This document shows, piece by piece, positions 33,887-42,344 of a stretch of DNA of 51,051 bases. The first letter of the stretch is position 1. Every line of letters starts with the position of its first letter. The DNA comes from Pelagibacteraceae bacterium AG-390-A23. GTDB lineage: Bacteria; Pseudomonadota; Alphaproteobacteria; Pelagibacterales; Pelagibacteraceae. The notes under the pieces were generated by a model, which saw nothing but the letters and a program-made list of their open reading frames with translations, had not been told where the DNA came from and did not search any database. The DNA is taken from positions 1 through 51,051 of the forward strand of contig QCGW01000007.1 of assembly GCA_003279775.1 (NCBI GenBank). The letters are read 5' to 3'. The position numbers and the translations under genes were made by a program.

Positions 33887-36084
33887 TATCCTAAATTTCC
33901 TTGTAAAATTCCAGCGGCTTGATCTCTTCTTCCTAATTTACGTTTTCCTATTATTAATTGCATCAAAGTAATTGTAATTAGCATTACTACAATTAGTGCA
34001 GATGAATACACTATTGCAAGGCCATAGTCATTATTTTCTAATCGTCCCAGTATGTATGAAACAGCTAAGTCATAATTTGCACTTACCAAGAAGATAACTG
34101 CACTAATTGCAGTCATGGCTCTTACAAAACTAAAAACTAAAGATGCTGTAATAGCAGGCTTAAGCAAAGGAAGTATTATATTCCTAAATGTTTGAGCGCT
34201 AGAAGCGTTTAAAGTTGATGAAGCTTCATCTAAATGTGGATCAAGTTGGTTCATTGCAGCTATTCCTGCTCTAACTCCAACTGGCATGTTTCTAAATACA
34301 AATGCAATTACTAAAATTATTCCAGTTCCAGTCAACTCAAGAGGAGGAACATTAAAAGCAAAAACATAACTTACACCAATTACACTACCTGGTATTGCAA
34401 AACTTAACATTGTTCCAAATTCAAAAGCATTTTTTCCTTTAAATTTATGTCTTGTTAATAGGTAGGCAGTTAAAATTCCAATTGCAGCAGTTGGTAAAGA
34501 GGAAATTAGAGCTATAGTAAATGTAGTATTAAAGGAGTTCCAAGCAGTTCCTGTCCATAAGAAACCTCTTTCTTTTACCCAATCAACACTAAAAGCTTCA
34601 ATATAATGTCTTAACGTGAAGCTATGATCGACACCCCACATTTCTACAAATCCACCGAACATGATCATTACATAAATTATAAATGTCAATAAAGCCCACG
34701 GAAGCACAGTTGAATAAATTACCCATTTTGTTTTATTTGGAAGTTCAGGATGAACACCACTATCTCCTTTACCTGAAATTGAAATATAGGATTTTTTTCC
34801 TAACCACTGGTTTTGTAAATAAAATACCACTAGAACAACCGATAATAAAATCATAGCTAAAATTGCTGCTTTAGTTTCATCGTACTGTGCACCTACAATT
34901 GCAAAAAATATTTCAGTAGATAATACATCGTATTCTGCTCCTAATACTAAAGGGTTACCAAAGTCTGCTAAACTTTCTATAAAACCAAGTAGAAACGCAT
35001 TTGCTATTCCAGGTCTCATTAATGGTAAGGTAACTGTTTTAAAAACTTGCCATTTAGAAGCTCTTAAAGTTTGAGATGCTTCTTCCATCGATGGACTGAC
35101 ACTTTCAACAACACCAATTAAAACTAAAAATGCAATAGGGGTAAAAGCAAGTGTTTGGGCAAACCATATTCCTGGTAAACCATAAATCCATCTAGAAGGC
35201 TCAATATCAAATCCCCATTCAAGAAACGAACTCACAACACCAGTTCTTCCAAATAAAATTATTATCGCTAATCCAATTACAAAAGGTGGGGTGATTATTG
35301 GTAACACCGATAATATTCTAATTGTTCTTTTAAATTTAAAGCTGGTTCTTGCTATTAAAAGAGCAAACCCTAAACCTAAAATAGTAGATGAAAAGGCAGT
35401 AAGCGTACCCATAGTAATGGTATTCCAAAAAACACCACAAGCATAATCGCTATAAAGACAATCAAGTCCCCAAATTCCTTTATTAAATATTTTGTCTGAA
35501 AAATTACTTATTTCATAACCACCCTCGGTTCCTTTAAATGCAACAGTAAACATTCTAAAAATTGGAAAAAATACAAAAGTTGAAACTAAAATTATAATAC
35601 TACCTATACTTCCAACTATAAAATTATCTCCATTCAACCACCCACGTGCTGAAAGACCATGAGTGATATAAAATACAAATGTACAACAAGTTAAAACTGC
35701 ACCTGACCCAACACCATACTGATTTTCTACATCACCAAAAATTGATTGTAGAATTTCAAAATTCCATCCTCGAATACCAATGGAAAATCCTTGTAGAAAA
35801 AAATAAATAAATCCAATTATTCCTGAGTATAAGAAAATTTTAGAATACAGAGAATTGTTTTGATTTAATTTTAATGTTGCTAAAGGAAAAATTAAAGGAA
35901 GCAATATTGGTAAAAGCCAATATTTTTTATTTATAAATACTTGAGGTAATACAGAACCGTAATCTTCTAAAGAATATTCTAATATCCAGTTTATTGAGAA
36001 AAACCCGTCACCTGTTACATACCATGGAAAGATTAGGAAGCCCAATCCTCCTATGAGCATCCAACAGATAACGAGTCCTCTCAT
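33886..36084 (-). CDS. Fused two-domain ABC transporter permease (FbpB type)
   Basis: This 732-residue protein carries two permease cores in one chain, as in ferric-type transporters. The first (about residues 215-420) has the coupling segment VESVSPSMEEASQTLRASKWQVFKTVTLPLMRPG. The second (about residues 510-720) has MNQLDPHLDEASSTLNASSAQTFRNIILPLLKPA. Extra N-terminal helices (about five) precede the first core. Twelve or more TM helices form the whole channel, so no partner permease is needed. Start at 36084 lies 12 bases after the binding-protein stop. Confidence 0.92.
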   Translation of the reverse strand: MRGLVICWMLIGGLGFLIFPWYVTGDGFFSINWILEYSLEDYGSVLPQVFINKKYWLLPILLPLIFPLATLKLNQNNSLYSKIFLYSGIIGFIYFFLQGFSIGIRGWNFEILQSIFGDVENQYGVGSGAVLTCCTFVFYITHGLSARGWLNGDNFIVGSIGSIIILVSTFVFFPIFRMFTVAFKGTEGGYEISNFSDKIFNKGIWGLDCLYSDYACGVFWNTITMGTLTAFSSTILGLGFALLIARTSFKFKRTIRILSVLPIITPPFVIGLAIIILFGRTGVVSSFLEWGFDIEPSRWIYGLPGIWFAQTLAFTPIAFLVLIGVVESVSPSMEEASQTLRASKWQVFKTVTLPLMRPGIANAFLLGFIESLADFGNPLVLGAEYDVLSTEIFFAIVGAQYDETKAAILAMILLSVVLVVFYLQNQWLGKKSYISISGKGDSGVHPELPNKTKWVIYSTVLPWALLTFIIYVMIMFGGFVEMWGVDHSFTLRHYIEAFSVDWVKERGFLWTGTAWNSFNTTFTIALISSLPTAAIGILTAYLLTRHKFKGKNAFEFGTMLSFAIPGSVIGVSYVFAFNVPPLELTGTGIILVIAFVFRNMPVGVRAGIAAMNQLDPHLDEASSTLNASSAQTFRNIILPLLKPAITASLVFSFVRAMTAISAVIFLVSANYDLAVSYILGRLENNDYGLAIVYSSALIVVMLITITLMQLIIGKRKLGRRDQAAGILQGNLG

Positions 36085-36096
36085 TAATTCCTAAAA

Positions 36097-37134
36097 TTAT
36101 CTAGGAATTACAGATACATCGTTATCCCACTTGGATAACAGGCTCGCTCTAGTAGCTTTATCTCCATAAACTTTAAAATTGTAATCAATCAAGTTAATTG
36201 TAGATAAATCTGGAGCATCAGGATCAGCTTTTGCCTTGGTATTTGATGGTACTTGCAAAGATTTTCCTGAAGTGAAAACCATAGTTTGTATTGCAGGACT
36301 TAATGCCCAGTCATAAAACTTCTTGGCTTCCTTCATATTTCTTGCACCAGCAATAATACTCATTGATCCAACTTCATAACCAGTTCCTTCAGCAGGAGAT
36401 ACCGTTACAACAGGCAAACCTTTTTTAGTTTGTTTAACACCATCGTGTTGGAAACAAATACCAATTAAGTTTTCACCTCTTCCAGTTGCTTTAATTGGAG
36501 CAGAACCAGATTTTGTGTAAGTATTTATATTTGCATGAAGTTTTTTCATGTAATCCCAACCTTTATCTTCTCCAAAAATTTGAAGAATAGTAGCTAAAGT
36601 TGTGTAAGCAGTTCCAGATGAATTAGGATTTGCTACTTGGATTTCACCCTTATAAATAGGTTTTGTTAAGTCCATCCATGATTTTGGAGCTGGAAGACCT
36701 TTTTTAGCCAAAAGATCTTTATTATATCCAAAACCTAGTGCACCAACATAAATCCCTACAGATTTATAGTCAGCATTTTTTGCTTGGTTTTGTGCTGCTG
36801 GTAATAAATCATCAAAGTGTTTTGATTTATATTTTTCAGTTAAATTTTCCTGAGCAGCTGTTAAGTGTGGATCACCTGTTCCACCAAACCAAACATCTCC
36901 TTTTGGATTAGACGCTTCTGCTTTAATTTTAGCAAAAGTTTCACCACTACTTGCTCTTGTCATTGCAACTTTTGTGCCTGTTTCTTTTTCATAAGCTTGT
37001 TCAAGCATTTCACAAACATCAATTTCTACACTGCAATATAAAGTTAATTTTGCTGCAGAAGCTTTGTTTGTAAGACCAAACAATGTTATTGAAAAAAGAA
37101 GGACAATAGATGCTATCTTGATTAGATTTTTCAT
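36097..37134 (-). CDS. ABC transporter substrate-binding protein, ferric-type family but lacking the iron tyrosines
   Basis: A 345-residue secreted protein (signal peptide ending near KASAAKL, with GAGAGGAAA ribosome site). The fold is the FbpA/AfuA/PhnS family: LTLYCSVEIDVCEMLEQAYEKETG at the start and VANPNSSGTAYTTLATILQIFG in the middle. The adjacent-tyrosine iron motif expected in FbpA is absent; the matching loop reads GICFQHDGVKQ. Iron is thus doubtful, and an organic anion (for example a sulfonate, phosphonate or sugar phosphate) is more likely. It heads a seven-gene operon ending in catabolic enzymes. Confidence 0.88.
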   Translation of the reverse strand: MKNLIKIASIVLLFSITLFGLTNKASAAKLTLYCSVEIDVCEMLEQAYEKETGTKVAMTRASSGETFAKIKAEASNPKGDVWFGGTGDPHLTAAQENLTEKYKSKHFDDLLPAAQNQAKNADYKSVGIYVGALGFGYNKDLLAKKGLPAPKSWMDLTKPIYKGEIQVANPNSSGTAYTTLATILQIFGEDKGWDYMKKLHANINTYTKSGSAPIKATGRGENLIGICFQHDGVKQTKKGLPVVTVSPAEGTGYEVGSMSIIAGARNMKEAKKFYDWALSPAIQTMVFTSGKSLQVPSNTKAKADPDAPDLSTINLIDYNFKVYGDKATRASLLSKWDNDVSVIPR

Positions 37135-37260
37135 TATTTCCTCTCTCTAAAGTTATATTGTTCAGAAAGTTAATATGTTTTATTAAAAATTGTTACTATT
37201 TTATTACAAAATTCACTTCTAGGTTTAAAATTTATTTTAGTTATTAAATTAAAAATATTG

Positions 37261-37287
37261 TATAATTTTTTTTAGAGGGGGAAGTCA
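37261..37287 (+). promoter_or_regulatory. Candidate -10 box and strong ribosome site for the BASS transporter gene
   Basis: A perfect TATAAT lies at 37261-37266, followed by a T-run and AGAGGGGGAAG (37274-37284), just ahead of a TTG start at 37288. The purine-rich ribosome site is what selects this non-ATG start. No convincing -35 is seen in the A/T-rich sequence upstream. The 153-base gap also holds the oppositely directed GAGAGGAAA ribosome site for the binding protein. Confidence 0.5.
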
Positions 37288-38139
37288 TTGGAGATTGTAA
37301 CTAAGATAGCGCCAATCATATTGGCTCTGATCATGTTAGGCTTAGGCCTAGGATTAAAACTAGAAGATTTTGGAAGAGTATTTAAAGCACCAAAAGATTT
37401 TATTGTTGGTTTTATTTCTCAATTAATAATTCTTCCAATTGTAGCATACATATTAATTTTAATTTTAAAAACACCACCTGAAATAGCAATAGGGGTTATG
37501 ATCATAGCTGCAGCACCGGGAGGTGTAACATCTAATGTAATGACAAAATTTGCTGATGGTGATGTTGCATTATCAATATCTTTAACTGCAGTAATTAGTT
37601 TATTAAGTATAATTACAGTTCCTTTAATAATCTTTACTTCTGCAGACATGTTAGGGATAACAGAAGTTTCTCGAAACATTTCAATGACAGGAATAGCTTT
37701 AAAAATGTTTTTTGTTGTAACAGTACCTGTGATTTTAGGAATGATTATTAGAAAATTTGCTGATAATTTCATATCTTCTAAAGTTGAAATATTTAATAAA
37801 CTTAACATAATTTTATTTGCTATTTTTTTTGTAGCAGCTTTTTATTCAGAAAGAGAAAATTTTATTAGCTTTATAAAACAAGCAGGTTTAATTGCTTTAA
37901 TCTTAAATATTTCAATGATGGTTATTGCATATTACATTGCAAAAGCTTTTGCTTCAGGTGTTAAACAAATGAAGTGTATTGCTTTAGAATGTGGATTGCA
38001 AAATGGTACTTTAGCGTTATTTGTCTCTACGCAAATATTTGGTACTGATATATTATATGCATTACCAACAGGTGCGTATGCACTAATCATGTATATAACA
38101 GGATTTATTTTTATTTATTTTTTAAAAAAATCTAATTAA
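37288..38139 (+). CDS. Bile-acid:sodium symporter (BASS) family transporter
   Basis: A 283-residue, roughly nine- to ten-TM protein. It starts at TTG behind a strong ribosome site. Family features are MLGLGLGLKLEDFGRVFKAPKDFIVGFISQLIILPIVAY, the sodium-site region AAAPGGVTSNVMTKFADGDVALSISLTAV and ECGLQNGTLALFV in the second half. BASS members take up organic acids (bile acids, pyruvate, pantothenate) with Na+. It lies divergent from the ABC operon and convergent with the two-wHTH regulator (four-base overlap). Substrate unknown. Confidence 0.9.
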   Translation: MEIVTKIAPIILALIMLGLGLGLKLEDFGRVFKAPKDFIVGFISQLIILPIVAYILILILKTPPEIAIGVMIIAAAPGGVTSNVMTKFADGDVALSISLTAVISLLSIITVPLIIFTSADMLGITEVSRNISMTGIALKMFFVVTVPVILGMIIRKFADNFISSKVEIFNKLNIILFAIFFVAAFYSERENFISFIKQAGLIALILNISMMVIAYYIAKAFASGVKQMKCIALECGLQNGTLALFVSTQIFGTDILYALPTGAYALIMYITGFIFIYFLKKSN

Positions 38140-39095
38140 GGATTGATTATTCTTATTTGATTAAAAGTTTTATAAATAAAATTACTTAAGCTAAGCATAT
38201 TTTGGTTTATCATTTTACTTGTTTTTTGAAAGGCACTATCTTTAGCATCGAATGTAATTAATTTTTTTTCATTTATGTGAAGATATTTTTTATCAATTAA
38301 ATATTTTAGTTTTCTTACAACTGTTGGTCTTGGAATACCAGTTATATCAGAAATCGACATGGCATTAACACCTCTAACATCTGAACCCATAAGTTCTTTA
38401 TGGTATGAACGGATATTTTTCTTTGGAGTAAATTCTTTATTCTTAACTGCATTAATAATGACCACCATTCCAATAGCTAAATATTCTAAATCTTTAATTT
38501 CATCCCTCCATCTCTTCATATAAATGAACCAGAATTTATTAAATTGGTACCAACAATAAGAGAAATTTTCTTTCATCGCAGATATTATTTCATCAACTGA
38601 ATAAACTTCAGTTGCAAGTTTTTCTTTTTTCAAAATTTTGTTAAACTCATGTAATATTGTTGCAATCTCTGTCAAAGTGTTAGTTGCTCTGGCTGAGTAG
38701 AGAGTATCTCTAACAATAAATATTTTCTTACCAACTCTTTTAATTGTTCCTTCATTCTCTAGTTCTACAACTTTTCTCCTGATACTCTCTTTGGGTACCC
38801 CAAGATCTTTTGAAATGTCTGAAATATTAATTTTTTTAATCTCGATTGATTTATCCTTATAAAATGTGTCGTAATCAATTTTTACCCCATTTTGCCTGAA
38901 ATATATAAGATCTTGATGTATCAAATATATAATGATTACGAACTTATCTATGTCTTTGTAATAATTGTAAGCTCTAATAAACCAGTTGCTTGTTAAGGTA
39001 AAAAAAGAGGGTGCTAGTGCGGCAAAATTATCTTGAATTATTTTATTGATTACCTTCTCATCTATGTGCGCGGATATACTAGGTAAAGTGTTCAT
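38136..39095 (-). CDS. Internally duplicated transcription regulator with two winged-helix domains
   Basis: A 319-residue protein built from two similar halves. Helical segments 22-66 and 174-218 both carry WFI-type motifs (NWFIRAYNYY and FWFIYMKRW). Each is followed by a MarR/GntR-like winged helix: residues 90-128 (NISDISKDLGVPKESIRRKVVELENEGTI) and 246-281 (MSISDITGIPRPTVVRKLKYLIDKKYL). The offset is about 151-155 residues throughout. Such a duplication gives two DNA-binding domains in one chain. Its promoter region has a 14-base-period repeat that could be its own operator. I do not know a named family. Confidence 0.8.
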   Translation of the reverse strand: MNTLPSISAHIDEKVINKIIQDNFAALAPSFFTLTSNWFIRAYNYYKDIDKFVIIIYLIHQDLIYFRQNGVKIDYDTFYKDKSIEIKKINISDISKDLGVPKESIRRKVVELENEGTIKRVGKKIFIVRDTLYSARATNTLTEIATILHEFNKILKKEKLATEVYSVDEIISAMKENFSYCWYQFNKFWFIYMKRWRDEIKDLEYLAIGMVVIINAVKNKEFTPKKNIRSYHKELMGSDVRGVNAMSISDITGIPRPTVVRKLKYLIDKKYLHINEKKLITFDAKDSAFQKTSKMINQNMLSLSNFIYKTFNQIRIINP

Positions 39096-39136
39096 GTTTT
39101 TATAAAAAACCCAATATGAACAAAAGTGAAATTAGT

Positions 39137-39158
39137 GTCAACCCATTTTGGACAACCC
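39137..39158. promoter_or_regulatory. Tandem GWCAACCC repeat, possible operator
   Basis: GTCAACCC (39137-39144) and GACAACCC (39151-39158) are direct repeats with one mismatch and a 14-base period, in the 116-base gap between the divergent regulator and a small-protein gene. TGTC/GACA (39136-39139 and 39151-39154) also forms a small inverted repeat. They stand out as a GC-rich island in an A/T-rich gap. A regulator with two winged helices could bind such a tandem site. Confidence 0.4.
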
Positions 39159-39211
39159 TAGTATGTAAAAATTAAACTAATAATGATTAAAATTAATATT
39201 ATAAAACAAAT

Positions 39212-39409
39212 ATGAGTACAGAAAGCTTACATAGAACATCCGAGATTGTAGAGACCCCCTCTCAATATGTTGAAGCTCCGAAAAGGGTTAATGTGGATGT
39301 TCTAAAGCAAAGACTTCTAGAAGAAAAGAAGAAGGAAAAAGTTAAACGAACAATAATTTTATCATCTGTTATCGTTTCTTTAGGTGCTCTAACGATGTTA
39401 ACTTATTAA
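39212..39409 (+). CDS. Small tail-anchored membrane protein
   Basis: A 65-residue protein: a Ser/Glu-rich polar N-terminus (about 28 residues), then VNVDVLKQRLLEEKKKEKVKR, a basic amphipathic segment, and a single C-terminal TM helix (IILSSVIVSLGALTMLTY). There is no signal peptide, so it would be inserted tail-first with the N-terminus in the cytosol. It resembles the 50079-50288 product in the motif N.-.L..R....KKK...KR before the TM helix. Its end overlaps the convergent Ldh2-family gene by 12 bases. Function unknown. Confidence 0.72.
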   Translation: MSTESLHRTSEIVETPSQYVEAPKRVNVDVLKQRLLEEKKKEKVKRTIILSSVIVSLGALTMLTY

Positions 39410-40402
39410 GGTTTCCAAATCTTTCTTTATTATATCCGGTATAGAAATTTCTTTTTTTAAGTTATTTTTATACCGGGCATATTTATTTTGTCCTGGATAC
39501 ATTATTTCCTTAACACCTTTTATCTTAGGAAGTTTTTTTATTGTTTTAATATTGTCTTTAATTCGTTGGTTATAATTTTTTTGAAATAAATTTGCTTTAA
39601 AAGTTATAAATAAATGTCCAATATTTTGTGGACCCGTAAAATCATCAAATGGATCTTTGACTCTTCCTGCATGATTTCCTCCTGTTAAAACTCCACTTAA
39701 AATATCTACCATCCAAGCAAGTCCTGAGCCTCTAAAACCTGCAATTGGTAATTGTACTCCTGCTAATGCTTTTTTTGCATCTGTAGTTGGTTTACCAAAC
39801 TTATCTAAAGCAACTCCCGCAGGAATTGATTGATTGTTTCTTGCAGCAACTCTTATTTTTCCCCTATTAATCATTGAGATTGATGTATCTAAAATAAATG
39901 GAACTTTAGAACCTGTAGGGGATCCAAAACAAATTGGATTTGTTCCAAATAAAGTTTTTAATGCACCATGTGGAGCAACTGCTGGAGGAGCATTTGTATA
40001 TATCATTGTAATTAAATTTTTCTTTACTGCTTGTTCTGCGTAATAACCGGATAAGCCATAGTGACCACTGTTTTTAACAGCCACCATTCCTATTCCAGTT
40101 TTTTGAGCATGTTTAATTGCAGTTTTAATTCCTAAATCAGCTGCAACAAAACCAATACTATTATTTGCATCAATGTGAGAAATAGAAGTAGAAATTTTTT
40201 TAATTTTAATTTTTGGTTTTGGATTAATTACTTTTTTAGAAATTCGATCACAGTACATCTTAAGTCTAGATAAACCATGACCATAAGCACCAACTAATTC
40301 TGCATTGATTAATGCATTAGTAGAAATTAAAGCATGATCTTTACTTAGACCAAATTTTTGGAATATTTTAATGACTTGTTTTTTTAAAACTGGGGTCTTC
40401 AT
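39398..40402 (-). CDS. Ldh2/ComC-family NAD(P)-dependent 2-hydroxyacid dehydrogenase
   Basis: A 334-residue member of the malate/L-lactate/sulfolactate dehydrogenase family (not the Rossmann type). Conserved parts are YGHGLSRLKMY (substrate Arg), VAVKNSGHYGLSGYYAEQA (catalytic His), TNAPPAVAPHGA, FGTNPICFGSP and the C-terminal GFRGSGLAWMVDILSGVLTGG. The family includes ComC, which interconverts sulfolactate and sulfopyruvate. It lies 16 bases after the tauC-like gene in the same operon, which makes a sulfonate substrate attractive. Ureidoglycolate, malate or lactate are alternatives. Confidence 0.88.
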   Translation of the reverse strand: MKTPVLKKQVIKIFQKFGLSKDHALISTNALINAELVGAYGHGLSRLKMYCDRISKKVINPKPKIKIKKISTSISHIDANNSIGFVAADLGIKTAIKHAQKTGIGMVAVKNSGHYGLSGYYAEQAVKKNLITMIYTNAPPAVAPHGALKTLFGTNPICFGSPTGSKVPFILDTSISMINRGKIRVAARNNQSIPAGVALDKFGKPTTDAKKALAGVQLPIAGFRGSGLAWMVDILSGVLTGGNHAGRVKDPFDDFTGPQNIGHLFITFKANLFQKNYNQRIKDNIKTIKKLPKIKGVKEIMYPGQNKYARYKNNLKKEISIPDIIKKDLETLIS

Positions 40403-40418
40403 TTCATCCCCTTAACAT

Positions 40419-42344
40419 TTATCCTTTTCCACGCCAAGGAATAGTTTTATCTATTATTTTTCTTAATGTGATATCAAATAAAAGACCTAGTAAACCCATA
40501 ATAAATATTGTTATCCAAATAACCTCATACTGGAAGTATTTTTTAGCAACGTTTTCAACGAAACCAATACCAGTAGTACCTGCTAAAAACTCAGCAGCAA
40601 CAAGCGTTCCCCAACACATACCAACAGCAACTCTTATTCCTGTAAGAATTTCAGGTAGTGAATTTGGAAAAATTACATGTCTTAATATTTGTTTTTTTGT
40701 AGCTCCTAATGAGTGGGCTGCATGTATTTTTGAGAGCTGTGTTCCAGAAGCACCAGCTCTTGCAGAAATAATCATAATCGATAAAGAAACCATAAATAAT
40801 AAAAATACTTTTCCTGAGTTATCAATTCCAAGTACTGAAATAATTAAAGGTGCCCATGCAAGAGGTGGAACAGGTCTATAAAGTTCGATTAATGGATCAA
40901 AGAAACCTTTAGCAAATCTGTTTAGACCCATAAAAAGTCCTAAAGGTACACCAATGATGATACCAAAGATTAATCCTAAGAATACTCTTAAAAAAGAATC
41001 CCAAATATGACCGTATGGAACAGGTACTTTAAATAATTTGAAATCACCTGTAACAACTTTTAACACATTACTTTTAAAGTTTTCTTTTACTATTCCATCT
41101 TTAGTATGCACTGGATATTCACCAGGCAATATATCTGCAATCCAATCTGGTAAAATAAATCCTATCATTTTACTTACATCAACCATCTCAATCCATAAAA
41201 GAGGAATATTTTTGTAGCCAACACTTGGTTTTGACATCAGGATGAATTTATTAAAAGTATCAGATGGTTTTGGTAGCCATCTTCCCGATCCTTGTTCTGA
41301 ACATGTTGGTCCACTTGCAACTATTGTTCCAGCAGGGAATAAAAGAATATCTATTAATCTTAATCCACCTTGTTCTTTATTTTGCAATTCATCAAATTCA
41401 ACAATTGCAGCTTGCATTTCATTTAATGCGTTAGGAGGATAGATACTTGCAAATTCTATTCTTCTAGCAATTTTAACAATATTCTTTGCGTATTCAGATG
41501 CAATTTCCTGACTGTCATCTAAACTTTTTCTATAAGCTTTGATATCATCTTTAAGTTGTTTAATTGCATTTTTAAACTGTGGATTATGATTTCTTAGTTT
41601 AAAAAATTTATCATCTATAAGTTTTAGTTCTGCCGCTGCTGCAGCAAATTTTAAACCTCTGTTAGTTTGTGGTGCAGTCGGTATTTCTATTGTATTTTCT
41701 ATAGAACCACTTCCAGAATCTATTGTTATTATTCCCCAACCACCTTGTTCATTAATAAGTTTTTGTCTTTCAGTTTTCTGAGCATCTGTTTCAAAAGGAT
41801 AATCTTTCTTTTGGAAATTTGAACTTAGAAGTTTTATTTCCTCAGTCATTTCTTTGATTTTAATTTTAGTTTCCATTTCCATCAGCTCTTCACTAGTTAA
41901 GAAAGGAATTAATTTAGATGTTCTATCAATATAGCTTACTAGAATTGTTTTTTGTTGATCATTTAGATTTGGAGATGCTTTTATTTCATTTGCAATTTTT
42001 ACAAGATTTTTATTTTCAATTTTAATAATAGATGTGCTTTTAAATTCTCTTTCTTCAATTGGAAATTGATATTTTAAACCTAATAATGACTCGTTAATTT
42101 TAGCAACTTGACATAATTCATTCGCTGATTTTGGATAGAAACCTTTTGCAATATCCCATGAATAATAAAGCCATAACATTAGAATTGCACTAGTTCCAAC
42201 TATTACCCAATGTGTTCCACCTTTTGCTCTTTCTGGATTACCAAATACAGCATCAACTTTTTCTGTTCTAATTAATCTTCTCCCATAAAGAATACAGCCA
42301 ATAACAGAAACGATAATTAATATGGTTACAAATTGAGTTAACAT
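40419..42344 (-). CDS. tauC: TauC/SsuC-type ABC permease with a roughly 380-residue extra domain
   Basis: At 641 residues this is over twice the usual TauC length. The permease core is confined to about residues 445-641 (HIWDSFLRVFLGLIFGIIIGVPLG, RPVPPLAWAPLIISVLGI, coupling loop HAAHSLGATKKQILRHVIFPNSLPEILTGIRVAVG). Before it are one or two N-terminal TM helices (about 4-23 and 45-64) and then about 380 mostly charged, helical residues with coiled-coil character (about 100-320). By topology this insert should be periplasmic. It starts one base into the ATPase stop. The transporter likely imports taurine. Confidence 0.87.
   Translation of the reverse strand: MLTQFVTILIIVSVIGCILYGRRLIRTEKVDAVFGNPERAKGGTHWVIVGTSAILMLWLYYSWDIAKGFYPKSANELCQVAKINESLLGLKYQFPIEEREFKSTSIIKIENKNLVKIANEIKASPNLNDQQKTILVSYIDRTSKLIPFLTSEELMEMETKIKIKEMTEEIKLLSSNFQKKDYPFETDAQKTERQKLINEQGGWGIITIDSGSGSIENTIEIPTAPQTNRGLKFAAAAAELKLIDDKFFKLRNHNPQFKNAIKQLKDDIKAYRKSLDDSQEIASEYAKNIVKIARRIEFASIYPPNALNEMQAAIVEFDELQNKEQGGLRLIDILLFPAGTIVASGPTCSEQGSGRWLPKPSDTFNKFILMSKPSVGYKNIPLLWIEMVDVSKMIGFILPDWIADILPGEYPVHTKDGIVKENFKSNVLKVVTGDFKLFKVPVPYGHIWDSFLRVFLGLIFGIIIGVPLGLFMGLNRFAKGFFDPLIELYRPVPPLAWAPLIISVLGIDNSGKVFLLFMVSLSIMIISARAGASGTQLSKIHAAHSLGATKKQILRHVIFPNSLPEILTGIRVAVGMCWGTLVAAEFLAGTTGIGFVENVAKKYFQYEVIWITIFIMGLLGLLFDITLRKIIDKTIPWRGKG

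Noticed and set aside
32831-37134. Ferric iron uptake system (fbpABC)
   Set aside because: Family resemblance is real, but the binding protein lacks the tyrosine pair and the operon context is organic-compound catabolism.
40468-40881. Plus-strand open frame antisense to tauC
   Set aside because: It lies opposite the conserved permease core and carries no family motif; a codon-bias shadow.
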